Below are positions 7,943 to 16,523 of a DNA stretch of 55,512 bases, in pieces. Under the pieces are notes generated by a model that was not told the DNA's origin, made no database searches, and was given only the letters and a program-made list of their open reading frames with translations. The stretch is from Actinomycetes bacterium (GTDB taxonomy: Bacteria; Actinomycetota; Actinomycetes; Propionibacteriales; Nocardioidaceae). Every line of letters starts with the position of its first letter. Positions within the stretch are counted from its first letter, which is position 1. Location: assembly GCA_023396115.1 (NCBI GenBank), contig JAEWXC010000067.1, positions 1-55,512 of the forward strand, read 5' to 3'. Both the position numbers and the translations under genes were made by a program.

Positions 7943-8012
7943 TGTAACACTGATCTGTCACTTGTGATGCGGTGTCAGACCACCGCATCAGTGGGGATGG
8001 ATCAGTGTTACA
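7943..8012. promoter_or_regulatory. Nested inverted repeat in a divergent promoter
   Basis: Outer arms TGTAACACTGATC (7943-7955) and GATCAGTGTTACA (8000-8012) are perfect 13-base complements. Inner arms TGATGCGGTG (7965-7974) and CACCGCATCA (7981-7990) are perfect 10-base complements. The whole could fold into a long interrupted cruciform, or provide two kinds of operator. It lies between the glycosylase and ATPase genes, so it may control one or both. I do not recognise the binding protein. Confidence 0.6.
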
Positions 8013-8089
8013 AGGGCGGGGCGCGACACGCGATCGGGTCGTCTGCCGCAATCTAGGGAACAGGCTAGAGAGCCCGATACCGTCACATC

Positions 8090-9289
8090 GTGGACCCCGT
8101 GAGAAACCCCTACGCCCCCGGCGCCGGTCAGCGTCCGCCCGAGCTGGCAGGGCGCGACGCCCAGTTGCAGGCCTTCGACGTCGTGCTCGAACGGGTCAGC
8201 CGGGGTCGGCCCGAACGTTCCCTGGTGCTGACCGGGCTGCGTGGTGTCGGCAAGACGGTGCTGCTCAACGCCCTGCGCTCCGCGGCGGTGCGTCGCCGCT
8301 GGGGAACCGGCAAGCTGGAGGCGCGTCCGGACCAGGGCCTGCGCCGACCGCTCTCCTCTGCGCTGCACCAGGCGGTCCGCGAACTCGGGCACCCCGACAG
8401 CGCCTCGGTGGACCACGTCCTGGGCGTGATCCGCTCGTTCGCCTCCCGTGACGCCGCCCCGAACGCCAAGCTGCGCGAGGTGTGGACCTCGGGCATCGAC
8501 GCCCCGGCGGTGCGCGGGCGTGCCGACTCCGGTGACATCGAGATCGACCTGGTCGAGCTGTTCACCGAGGTCGGTGGACTGGCCGCGGACGTCGGCAAGG
8601 GGGTGGGGGTCTTCATCGACGAGATGCAGGACCTGGGTCCCGCGGACGTCTCGGCGATGTGCGCGGCCTGCCACGAGATCTCCCAGTCGGGTCTGCCGCT
8701 GATCGTGGTGGGTGCCGGCCTGCCGCACCTCCCGGCGGTGCTCAGCGCCTCCAAGTCCTACTCCGAGCGGCTCTTCTCCTACCAGCGCATCGATCGGCTG
8801 ACCCGGGCCGACGCCGACCGGGCGCTGCGGGCGCCGGCGGCCGACGAGGACGCCGACTACACCCCCGAGGCCCTGGACGCGCTCTACGCCGCCACCGGCG
8901 GCTACCCGTACTTCATCCAGGCCTACGGCAAGGCCACCTGGGACCGGGCCACCGCCAGCCCGATCGGGGTCGACGACGTCGAGGTGGCCGGACCCGAGGC
9001 CGAGGCCGAGCTCGCCGTGGGGTTCTTCGGATCCCGCTACGAACGCGCGACGCCCGGGGAGCGCGAGTACCTGCGGGCGATGGCCGACGTGGCCGCCGAG
9101 GACCCCGAGACCGACGAGGTGGGCTCGGTACCCACCGCCGACGTCGCCGCCCTGCTGGGCAAGAAGCCCCAGTCGCTCTCCCCAGCGCGCGACGCGCTGC
9201 TGAAGAAGGGCCTGATCTACTCCGGCGAACGGGGCCGGATCGCCTTCACCGTGCCGCACTTCGGCCGGTACCTGCGCGAACGCGGCTGA
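8090..9289 (+). CDS. AAA+ ATPase with C-terminal winged helix
   Basis: A protein of 399 residues. Walker A is GLRGVGKT (about residue 48) and Walker B is GVFIDEMQDL. A sensor region follows (LPLIVVGAGLPHLP), then a lid with GGYPYFIQAYG and a C-terminal winged-helix-like segment (VAALLGKKPQSLSPARDALLKKGLIY). The layout resembles Cdc6/Orc-like or STAND-type ATP-binding proteins of actinobacteria; the target is not known. GTG start. No partner gene is next to it. Confidence 0.75.
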   Translation: MDPVRNPYAPGAGQRPPELAGRDAQLQAFDVVLERVSRGRPERSLVLTGLRGVGKTVLLNALRSAAVRRRWGTGKLEARPDQGLRRPLSSALHQAVRELGHPDSASVDHVLGVIRSFASRDAAPNAKLREVWTSGIDAPAVRGRADSGDIEIDLVELFTEVGGLAADVGKGVGVFIDEMQDLGPADVSAMCAACHEISQSGLPLIVVGAGLPHLPAVLSASKSYSERLFSYQRIDRLTRADADRALRAPAADEDADYTPEALDALYAATGGYPYFIQAYGKATWDRATASPIGVDDVEVAGPEAEAELAVGFFGSRYERATPGEREYLRAMADVAAEDPETDEVGSVPTADVAALLGKKPQSLSPARDALLKKGLIYSGERGRIAFTVPHFGRYLRERG

Positions 9290-9331
9290 CGCGCCACGAC
9301 ACGAGCGGACAAAGCTCGGGCAGGTCGGCCG

Positions 9332-10174
9332 TCAGTTCTCGTTGAGGCCGAACTCTTTGCTCAGGAGAGCGCGCTTGAAGTGGACCTCTGCCTGGTCGAC
9401 TTCGGGCTTTGGGGTTGATGGACCGAACACTCGGAGAATGCTCCACTGGAAGTGCCGCGCGTGCTCCGGGTCCAACTCGGCGAGTGCCATCAAGCCCTTG
9501 TTCCCACCATGGCCGTCCCTCGCATACGCGGACCACCGACCGAGGATGCGGTCAGAGCCGTCGGCTTTTCCGACGTAGTGCTTGCCACTCCCGCGGTCGG
9601 TGATCAGATAGATCCCTTGGACCGCCCCCAGCGCGGTCCTCCACGACGCGTACCGGGCATCGGTGATGATTGCTCGCAGCGTGGATCGATCGACGAGCAC
9701 CCGGTCGAAGCCAGGGAACGGCACGGCCTCTGGGTCCGCGATCTCGACCACCTTGAAGTGGGAAGCGGTGGCTGCCTTCTTCGACCAGTTGATGGTGTCC
9801 GCGCCCCACTGGATCACCAGACGGTTCGCCATCGCACCCATCACTGGTGCGTGCGTCAGGCTGTATGACCGGTGCAGGGCGGTGCGTTCATCGAGCAGTT
9901 CACCGTGGTTCACGAAGGCCCCGAAGTACCGGGACCGACGTCCCCCGTCGGCGATGAAGTTGAGCCAGATCCGCGGAGGGGTCGCAGGAAACTTGTTCGT
10001 GCTCAGATCTTGGGTCCTGGCGTATGCGTGCACTGCCTCAGGAGTCACTTCGCCCGGGCGTAGATAGTCGCTCGTGAAGGTGTGCCGAAGCACGATCACT
10101 TCAGACAGATCATCGATCCCAGCCGCCATCATGATGTGTCCGAGATTGAGTTCGCCGGGGCCGAGGTTGTCCAT
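9332..10174 (-). CDS. GIY-YIG nuclease-domain protein
   Basis: A protein of 280 residues. The C-terminal third is a GIY-YIG domain: GIYLITDRGSGKHYVGKADG, followed by the conserved Arg in RILGRWSAYARDG and an acidic helix (ELDPEHARHFQWSILRVFG). The N-terminal 190 residues have no motif I recognise but include IWLNFIADGGRRSRYFGAFVN. GIY-YIG proteins cut DNA, as restriction, homing or repair enzymes. Codon use is less GC-rich than the flanking core genes. It is divergent from the next gene across a region with overlapping short palindromes. Confidence 0.7.
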   Translation of the reverse strand: MDNLGPGELNLGHIMMAAGIDDLSEVIVLRHTFTSDYLRPGEVTPEAVHAYARTQDLSTNKFPATPPRIWLNFIADGGRRSRYFGAFVNHGELLDERTALHRSYSLTHAPVMGAMANRLVIQWGADTINWSKKAATASHFKVVEIADPEAVPFPGFDRVLVDRSTLRAIITDARYASWRTALGAVQGIYLITDRGSGKHYVGKADGSDRILGRWSAYARDGHGGNKGLMALAELDPEHARHFQWSILRVFGPSTPKPEVDQAEVHFKRALLSKEFGLNEN

Positions 10175-10220
10175 TCCCGAACCCTATTCGAGCTGTCGCA
10201 TGCCGCCGTGGCAGCGTCGA

Positions 10221-10248
10221 CTCAGGCGCTGAGCACAGCGTTGCTCAG
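10221..10248. promoter_or_regulatory. Overlapping CTCAG/CTGAG palindromes in a divergent promoter region
   Basis: CTCAGGCGCTGAG (10221-10233) shares its right half with CTGAGC-N8-GCTCAG (10229-10248), giving three alternating half sites. It lies between two divergent accessory genes, where a shared operator is plausible. Confidence 0.35.
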
Positions 10249-10326
10249 GCGGACCGCGAACGACAGACCTGGGGAGCCTCGCGTACCTATCCTTGACCCG
10301 AGGACCTACGCATGGAGGAGTCGGCT

Positions 10327-11562
10327 GTGAGCGACCGCGAGATCACTCTGATCAACGACGGCGACGGGATCGCCGTGATCGGCGAGGCGAAGGCCATTGA
10401 TCGGTTCTTGGCTTCCGAGGGCCTCCGAGGTCGCGAGATGGACTTGCCCAGTCTCGGTCGCTTGACAGGGGCCGGCTCCGCGGCAACACAGACGGCAGCA
10501 GAGATCACGTCCCAGTCTGGTCGCTGGATCAAGCTGACCGAGAAGTCGGCGAGAGAGTTGGCAGTGGGCACCCCGATGAAGGGCTCGGCCCCGGGGGTCA
10601 GTCGTGCGGTCCTCACCGAGAACGGCAGAACCAAGTCGATCCTCGAGTTCACCAAGACACCCGCATCGCTGGCGGCCAATCCGGCCGTGCTTGCCGGGGC
10701 GGCCGGTCTGATGGCTCAGCTGGCCATGCAGCAGACGATGTCGGAGATCACCGACTACCTGGCAACGATCGACGGGAAGCTCGATGACGTCCTGCGGGCG
10801 CAGAAGGATTCGGTGGTCGCTGACATGATCGGCGTCGGCATGGTGATCGATGAAGCGATGACCATCCGTGAGGGAGTCGGGGGCGTTTCGGAAGTCACGT
10901 GGTCGAAAGTTCAGTCGACGGCTCTGACCATTGCACGGACTCAGGCCTACGCGCTGACGCAGATCGACGACCTCACAGCGAGACTGGCTCGTGAACGCAG
11001 AATCAACGAGATCGCTGATGTCGCTCGTGAGTTGGAGTCAAAGCTCCATGAGTGGCTCGCCATTCTGGCGCGGTGCTTCCAGCTGCAGGACGGGGTGGCG
11101 GTGCTGGAGCTCGACCGGCTCTTCGCCGTTTCCTCGCATGAGGTGGAGGCGCACCGTCGTGCCCTGCGGCTGGCACGCCAGAACCGACGCGACCGCATTG
11201 CGGAGACGACGACCGGCCTCCTGGGGCGACTTGACGCTGCTGCAGCGACGGCCAACGCGAAGGTACTCCTGAACCCCATCGACACACCCAAGGTGCTCGC
11301 TGCCAGCCATGCCGTCGAGTCGAAGATCGAGGACTTCCACAGCAGCGTGGGACTCGCTCATGACAGGGAGGGCATAGCTGTGCGCCGATGGCGCGATGCG
11401 GCCACCGACGTCAGGGACAGGGCGGTGGACGTGAGCAAGCGTGGAGCGGGTGGTGCGAGGCGGATCGGCGCCAGCGCCGTGACCCGCGCCAAGTCGGCCT
11501 CAGGCAAGGCATCGCGCCACGTGAGTTCCCGTCTCGGTAGGAACGTCGACGAAGACTCATGA
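10327..11562 (+). CDS. Uncharacterised helical protein
   Basis: A protein of 411 residues that I do not recognise. An N-terminal alpha/beta segment (ITLINDGDGIAVIGEAKAIDRFLASEGL) comes first. A hydrophobic stretch near residue 120 (NPAVLAGAAGLMAQLAMQQ) follows, then a long helical, probably coiled-coil region rich in Arg/Glu, and a basic Ala/Ser-rich tail. It could associate with a membrane or the nucleoid. I chose GTG at 10327 because GGAGGAG at 10314-10320 sits six bases upstream; that sequence lies inside the alternative start at 10312. Codon use is lower in G/C than in core genes. Confidence 0.6.
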   Translation: MSDREITLINDGDGIAVIGEAKAIDRFLASEGLRGREMDLPSLGRLTGAGSAATQTAAEITSQSGRWIKLTEKSARELAVGTPMKGSAPGVSRAVLTENGRTKSILEFTKTPASLAANPAVLAGAAGLMAQLAMQQTMSEITDYLATIDGKLDDVLRAQKDSVVADMIGVGMVIDEAMTIREGVGGVSEVTWSKVQSTALTIARTQAYALTQIDDLTARLARERRINEIADVARELESKLHEWLAILARCFQLQDGVAVLELDRLFAVSSHEVEAHRRALRLARQNRRDRIAETTTGLLGRLDAAAATANAKVLLNPIDTPKVLAASHAVESKIEDFHSSVGLAHDREGIAVRRWRDAATDVRDRAVDVSKRGAGGARRIGASAVTRAKSASGKASRHVSSRLGRNVDEDS

Positions 11563-11625
11563 CGCGCCACGTCGCCCGGACCCCGCACAGGGCCCGGGCG
11601 TCGTGGGTCGCAGGTCAGCGGGTGG

Positions 11626-12813
11626 TCACTTCCAGATCGCGTCGGCGTAGGCGGGGTTGTCGATGAACGGGTTCCGGTTGCCCTGCCAGTTGGCGTGGAT
11701 CCGGTCGTTGCGACGCCGCTCGAACGCCGAGACCGGGTCGGCGGCGTTCCAGGCCAGCAGCACCGACATCTTGCCGTGCAGCGGCCGGCTGCCGTTGTTG
11801 ACGACGTCGCTGAGCTCCAGGTCGGGCCAGCCGTCGTCACCGGAGTAGCGCACCGCCATGTAGAAGATCATCCGGGCCACGTCGCCCTTGACGTGGTCGG
11901 CCGGCTCGAAGGAGTCCGAGTCGCCCTTGCAGCCCGAGCACTGGCTCACTGCGGAGCCGCCCAGGTCGAAGTCCTTGTTGCTGCGCGAGGAGTTCACGCT
12001 CACGTCCTCGGGCCGCAGGTGGTGGACGTCGGTGCCGGGGCCGGTCGCCGTGCCGAAGTCACCGTGCGACTTCGCCCAGACGTGCTCCCGGTTCCACTGG
12101 TCCGGGTCGCCGCCGTTGGAGGTCTTCGGCAGCGACAGGTTCGAGTACAGGGTGCGGACGTTGTTCGGGTTGTCAGGGTCCTGGTCGGTGTCCTTGAGCG
12201 CCTCCCAGACCTGCCTGTAGGAGAGCGTGCGGTTGCCGTCGATGATGTCGTGCAGGGCGCTCTTCAGTGCCGCCCCGGTCTTGCCCGCGGCGCTGTCGTA
12301 GTAGCCGGCCGGGCCGCCCGGGGTGCCGGGATCGGTGGGCTCGGTCGGGTCCGTGGGATCGGTCGGGTCGGTCGGGTCGGTACTGCCCGAGGCCAGCGCG
12401 AACGCCGAGGCGCTCTTGACCCCCGGGTGGGAGAAGTAGGCCGACAGGGAGCCGGTGACGTCGACCTGCTTCCCCATCAGGGACGGGTTCGAGCGCAGGC
12501 CCCACGCGGCCCGGTGCGCGCTGGGCACCTGGACGTAGAGGATCTTCGAGACGTCGGTCTCGCCGGCGGTGTCAGCCAGGGCGATGGCGTAGTCGTTGGG
12601 GAAGCCGCTGGTCAGCACCTGGGAGGTGGAGACGGGTTGGCCGACGACGTAGCCGCGGACGGTCTTCGTGGAGCCGTCCTGGGTGGTCAGGGCCGAACTG
12701 ACCGGGACCGTGGTCGCGGCGCCGGCTGGTGCGGTGAAGGGTGAGGTGAGGGCGGACAGGGTCATGACGAGGGCGAGCGCGAGAGCCCGCCCCATCCCGA
12801 GATTGATGGTCAT
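11626..12813 (-). CDS. Secreted endonuclease I-type nuclease with OB-like domain
   Basis: A protein of about 395 residues. A signal peptide (ALALALVMTLSALTSPFTAPAGAA) precedes a small beta-rich domain (about residues 40-130, DUF6359/OB-like). A repetitive Asp-Pro-Thr linker follows, then an EndA/NucM-type endonuclease I domain with the catalytic segment WNREHVWAKSHG and TDVHHLRPED...NSSRSNKDFD. Such enzymes degrade DNA outside the cell and use a beta-beta-alpha metal site with the His of REHVW. ATG at 12813 is chosen over an in-frame TTG at 12822. Role: probably nutrient scavenging or biofilm DNA turnover. Confidence 0.85.
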   Translation of the reverse strand: MTINLGMGRALALALVMTLSALTSPFTAPAGAATTVPVSSALTTQDGSTKTVRGYVVGQPVSTSQVLTSGFPNDYAIALADTAGETDVSKILYVQVPSAHRAAWGLRSNPSLMGKQVDVTGSLSAYFSHPGVKSASAFALASGSTDPTDPTDPTDPTEPTDPGTPGGPAGYYDSAAGKTGAALKSALHDIIDGNRTLSYRQVWEALKDTDQDPDNPNNVRTLYSNLSLPKTSNGGDPDQWNREHVWAKSHGDFGTATGPGTDVHHLRPEDVSVNSSRSNKDFDLGGSAVSQCSGCKGDSDSFEPADHVKGDVARMIFYMAVRYSGDDGWPDLELSDVVNNGSRPLHGKMSVLLAWNAADPVSAFERRRNDRIHANWQGNRNPFIDNPAYADAIWK

Positions 12814-12886
12814 GGGGTCCAACCTGCCGCAGGATCTCCTCCAGCGGTAGGGGTCGGCCGACGAACGTTCGGTGGCGCGCCGGTGT

Positions 12887-12905
12887 CCGGCCCGGGTCGG
12901 GCCGG
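12887..12905 (-). terminator. GC hairpin after the SpoIID/LytB gene
   Basis: CCGGCCCG-3 nt-CGGGCCGG perfect stem directly after the stop of the minus-strand gene ending at 12911. It has the form of a GC-rich actinobacterial terminator without a T-tract. Confidence 0.5.
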
Positions 12906-12910
12906 GTGGC

Positions 12911-14110
12911 TCACGGCACGAAGCGGAACGATCCTGAGGGCAGTCCCGCCCACGAGGCGAACGTGGACCCGGGGACGGTGTTGGTGCGGCCGTCGGTCCC
13001 GGTCAGCACCACCGACTCCACCCAGCGGCCGGCCTGCGGGTGGGTGCGCACCTCGATCGAGGCCAGGGGCCAGGTGGACCCGAACCGCTCGGCGAAGCGG
13101 GACAGGTCGACCCGGGTGGACCAGGTCCGCACCGGGTCGTACCGGTCGGGCCCGCTGACCAGGTAGGGCACCGCCGAGTTGGCCAGGGTGTGACCGCCGT
13201 TGCTGGCGGTGAACTGGGTGAAGGCCGGGCGGGAGCGGTAGGTGCGGATCTCGTGCGCGGTGGCGCGCACGGCCCGGTCCGAGGCCCGGTGCTCGGCACC
13301 GGCGCCGCCGTAGACCTGGGAGCGGGTGGTGTCGTAGACGTCGAAGTGGCCCCGGTCGGTGGTGGCCTTCTCGAACGCCACGTAGCTGCGGGCGGCGACC
13401 GCCTGGGCGCGCACGGCCGCCGGCTTCCACAGGGCCGGCATCTCCTCGGGGACGACCCCGCGCAGGTACTGCTCGACCGGCACCACGTTGACCACGTCGC
13501 GGCGCTTGCCGCCGGCGGAGGTGCGGGCCGCGACGAGTCGGCCACGGAAGGTGCCCGAGTCGGCACCGGCCTTCAGCCGCAGCGGCACCTTGCCGGCGCT
13601 GAACGCGACGTCGCCGGAGACCTTGCGGAAGGTCCGCCACCGCGAGCCCGTGCGGTACTCGATCCGGGTCCGCTTCCCGCTCAGCCCGCGGGCCCGCCAC
13701 TGGGTGGCGCGCCGCACCTTCTTCGACTGCCGGGAGACCTTCCAGGACCGGCCACCCACGACCTGGACCTTCAACTTCGCGGTGGCCCGGACCCGGGTGG
13801 GGGTGGCGGTGGCCAGCAGGACCCGGACCTTGCCGCCGGTGCGACCGACCTGCGTGCCGGGGTAGTAGTGGGCCAGGATCTGCCGGTGGCCCAGGCCCGC
13901 CCGGGCGGCGCCGAGCGCCCCGTACTGGGACATCCCGTGACCGTGCCCGTGCCCCTCGCCCCGGATGCCGATGCTGCTCGCGCCGGCCGGGATCTCCAAC
14001 GACCGTGCCCCCGCAGCAGCGCCGGCGGTGGTCGCCGTGGCCGGGAGGGCAGGGCCCAGTGCGGCGACGGTGGCGGCGACCAGTGCAGAGGTGAGGAGGG
14101 GGAGGCGCAT
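12911..14110 (-). CDS. SpoIID/LytB domain secreted protein
   Basis: A protein of 399 residues. A signal peptide (LLTSALVAATVAALGPALPATA) is followed by IRGEGHGHGHGMSQYGALGAA, the usual N-terminal signature of this family. A beta-rich Arg/Lys-rich region follows, then the SpoIID core VVPVEQYLRGVVPEEMP...AVRAQAVAARSYV and the C-terminal part with FTASNGGHT. SpoIID enzymes are lytic transglycosylases of peptidoglycan; LytB-type relatives modify amidase activity. It probably acts in the cell wall. I use ATG at 14110; an upstream in-frame TTG at 14146 would spoil the signal peptide. Confidence 0.85.
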   Translation of the reverse strand: MRLPLLTSALVAATVAALGPALPATATTAGAAAGARSLEIPAGASSIGIRGEGHGHGHGMSQYGALGAARAGLGHRQILAHYYPGTQVGRTGGKVRVLLATATPTRVRATAKLKVQVVGGRSWKVSRQSKKVRRATQWRARGLSGKRTRIEYRTGSRWRTFRKVSGDVAFSAGKVPLRLKAGADSGTFRGRLVAARTSAGGKRRDVVNVVPVEQYLRGVVPEEMPALWKPAAVRAQAVAARSYVAFEKATTDRGHFDVYDTTRSQVYGGAGAEHRASDRAVRATAHEIRTYRSRPAFTQFTASNGGHTLANSAVPYLVSGPDRYDPVRTWSTRVDLSRFAERFGSTWPLASIEVRTHPQAGRWVESVVLTGTDGRTNTVPGSTFASWAGLPSGSFRFVP

Positions 14111-14176
14111 CCCTCGATCCAACGCACCGACCGGCTCCGGACGCAAGTCGCCGGGCTGGGGAACCGGGGTTGATGG

Positions 14177-14193
14177 ATACCCCTATGGGGTAT
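14177..14193 (+). promoter_or_regulatory. CsoR-type copper operator over the copB promoter
   Basis: ATACCCCTATGGGGTAT is a perfect-arm palindrome matching the classic copper CsoR box. It lies between a possible -35 (TTGATG, 14170-14175) and -10 (TATGTT, 14193-14198), so repressor binding would block transcription. No copper-type CsoR gene lies in this window; the CstR-like protein at 5689 lacks the copper His. Confidence 0.75.
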
Positions 14194-14205
14194 ATGTTCG
14201 AGGAC

Positions 14206-16395
14206 ATGTCCACCCACGACGAGCACCTGCACGGCAGCCACCAGCACCCGCCGACCGGTGCGGACCACGAGCACCACACCGGGCACACCGGGCACGACTC
14301 CGAGCACGAGGCCGAGCACCACACCGGGCACGCCGGGCACGACGCCGGTCACCACGCGCCCGAGAGCCATGAGACGCACGGAGGCCACGCGGGCCACGCG
14401 GGTCACGCGGGTCACGCGGGCCACGGGGCCGACCACGTGGCGCTGTTCCGCCGGCTCTTCTGGTGGATGCTGCTGCTGGCCGTCCCGGTGGTGGCGTTCA
14501 GCCCGATGTTCGCCGACCTGGTCGGCTACGACGTCCCGCACCACGGCTGGACCACCTGGATCTCGCCGGTGCTCGGCACGGTGCTGTTCGTGGTCGGCGG
14601 ACGCCCGTTCCTCACCGGCGCCGTCGACGAGGTGCGGCGTCGTGCCCCCGGGATGATGCTGCTCATCGGCACCGCGATCACCGTCGCGTTCCTCGCCTCC
14701 TGGGGCGCCACCGTGGAGCTGCTCCACCACGAACTTGACTTCTGGTGGGAGCTGGCGCTGCTGGTGGTGATCATGCTGCTGGGCCACTGGATCGAGATGC
14801 GCTCCCTGGCCCGCACCTCCTCGGCGCTCGACGAGCTCGCCGCGCTGCTGCCCGACGAGGCCGAGAAGGTCGTCGGCGAGGACCTGGTCACCGTGCACCC
14901 CGCCACGCTGGTGGTCGGTGACGTCGTGCTGGTCCGCCCCGGTGGATCGGTGCCCGCCGACGGCACCGTCGTCGACGGGTCGGCCGCGGTGGACGAGTCG
15001 ATGCTCACCGGCGAGTCCAAGCCGGTGCGCCGCCAGCCCGGCGACCCCGTCGTGGCCGGCACCGTCGCCACCGACTCCGCGATCCGGGTCGAGGTGACCG
15101 CGACCGGCGAGGAGACCGCCCTGGCCGGCGTCCGGCGCCTGGTCGAGGAGGCCCAGAACTCGACCTCGCGCACCCAGCGCCTGGCCGACACCTCAGCCGG
15201 TTGGCTGTTCTGGTTCGCCCTCACCGCCGCCGTCCTCACCGCCGTGGTCTGGGGCCTGCTCGGCCAGCCCGACGAGGCCGTGGTGCGCACCATCACGGTG
15301 CTGGTCATCGCCTGCCCGCACGCCCTGGGACTGGCGATCCCGCTGGTGGTCTCGATCGCCACCGAGCGCGCCGCCCGGGCCGGGATCCTGGTCAAGGACC
15401 GGCTCGCCCTGGAGCAGATGCGCACCGTCGACACGGTGCTGTTCGACAAGACCGGCACCCTGACCCGCGGCGAGCCCGCCGTCACCGGGATCCGGCCCGC
15501 CGACGGCGTCGACCTGGACGAGGACGGGGTGCTGGCCCTGGCGGCCGCGGCCGAGTCCTACTCCGAGCACCCGTTGGCCCGGGCGATCACCGGCGCCGCG
15601 GCCGCGCGCGGACTCGTCGTGCCGCGCGCCGAGGGGTTCAGCTCGGCACCGGCCGAAGGGGTCCGGGCGGTGGTGGGCGCGCACCGGGTCGCCGTCGGCG
15701 GACCGCACCTGCTGGAGCGCCTCGGTCTGGCCGAGTTGGAGGCGGCGGCAGCGTGGCACGACCAGGGAGCCACCGTCCTGCACGTGGTCCGCGACGACCG
15801 GGTGGTCGGGGTGCTCCGGCTCGCCGACGACCTGCGACCCGAGTCGGTCGAGGCGGTCGCGCAGCTGCGCCGCCGCGGGGTCGAGGTGGTCATGGTGACC
15901 GGCGACGCCCGGGCCGTGGCCGAGCACGTGGCCCGCGAGGTCGGCATCGAGCGGGTCTTCGCCGGGGTGCGTCCCGAGGACAAGGCGGCCACGGTCGCCC
16001 AGCTCCGGGCCGAGGGCCGCCGGGTCGCGATGGTCGGGGACGGCGTCAACGACGCCCCCGCCCTGGCCAGTGCCGACGTGGGCCTGGCCATCGGCGCCGG
16101 CACCGACGTCGCGGTCGCCTCGGCCGGGGTGGTGCTGGCCAGCGACGACCCCCGCGCCGTGGTCGCGGTCGCGATCCTCTCGGAGGCCGCGTACCGCAAG
16201 ATGCGCCAGAACCTGTGGTGGGCGGCCGGCTACAACCTGCTCAGCGTGCCGCTGGCCGCGGGGGTCCTGGCGCCGGTCGGCTTCGTGCTGCCGATGAGCG
16301 TCGGCGCCGCGTTGATGTCGCTCTCCACGGTCGTGGTCGCGCTCAACGCCCAACTGCTGCGCCGCCTGGACCTGCGTCCGGGGCACTCCGGCTGA
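14206..16395 (+). CDS. copB: Copper-translocating P1B-type ATPase, CopB-like
   Basis: A protein of 729 residues. The first 75 residues are extremely His-rich (repeats of HAGHAGH type) and replace the usual CxxC metal domain. Core motifs in order are TGES (phosphatase loop), CPH in the metal-transport helix, DKTGTLT (phosphorylated Asp), SEHPLA and GDGVNDAPAL. CPH with a His-rich N-terminus marks the P1B-3/CopB group, which exports Cu2+ or Cu+ (sometimes Ag+) across the membrane. I choose ATG at 14206. Earlier in-frame starts lie in or next to the operator, and the predicted transcription start falls at about 14205-14206, so the mRNA may be leaderless. Confidence 0.92.
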   Translation: MSTHDEHLHGSHQHPPTGADHEHHTGHTGHDSEHEAEHHTGHAGHDAGHHAPESHETHGGHAGHAGHAGHAGHGADHVALFRRLFWWMLLLAVPVVAFSPMFADLVGYDVPHHGWTTWISPVLGTVLFVVGGRPFLTGAVDEVRRRAPGMMLLIGTAITVAFLASWGATVELLHHELDFWWELALLVVIMLLGHWIEMRSLARTSSALDELAALLPDEAEKVVGEDLVTVHPATLVVGDVVLVRPGGSVPADGTVVDGSAAVDESMLTGESKPVRRQPGDPVVAGTVATDSAIRVEVTATGEETALAGVRRLVEEAQNSTSRTQRLADTSAGWLFWFALTAAVLTAVVWGLLGQPDEAVVRTITVLVIACPHALGLAIPLVVSIATERAARAGILVKDRLALEQMRTVDTVLFDKTGTLTRGEPAVTGIRPADGVDLDEDGVLALAAAAESYSEHPLARAITGAAAARGLVVPRAEGFSSAPAEGVRAVVGAHRVAVGGPHLLERLGLAELEAAAAWHDQGATVLHVVRDDRVVGVLRLADDLRPESVEAVAQLRRRGVEVVMVTGDARAVAEHVAREVGIERVFAGVRPEDKAATVAQLRAEGRRVAMVGDGVNDAPALASADVGLAIGAGTDVAVASAGVVLASDDPRAVVAVAILSEAAYRKMRQNLWWAAGYNLLSVPLAAGVLAPVGFVLPMSVGAALMSLSTVVVALNAQLLRRLDLRPGHSG

Positions 16396-16523
16396 GTGCC
16401 CTCCCGTTCCTCGCCGACCGGGCAGTTCTTCGCTGACCGGGCGCTTCCTCCTCCGCGTCACGGTGACGGACACCCCGGTGGGTGGTCACCTGCTGTTCAC
16501 CCGCGTCGGGTCAGAATGCGGGC

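Noticed and set aside
12859..12870. CGAACGTTCG near 12861 as a LexA (SOS) box
   Set aside because: The actinobacterial box needs a TCGAAC-N4-GTTCGA type spacing; here the two halves are fused and the site lies behind, not in front of, genes.
14170..14205. Upstream start codons for the copper ATPase
   Set aside because: They lie within or beside the CsoR palindrome and ahead of the likely transcription start; the His-rich protein begins naturally at 14206.
16410..16452. Direct repeats of a CGCCGACCGGGC-like sequence downstream of copB
   Set aside because: Two imperfect copies only, without palindrome or promoter; probably chance in GC-rich sequence.
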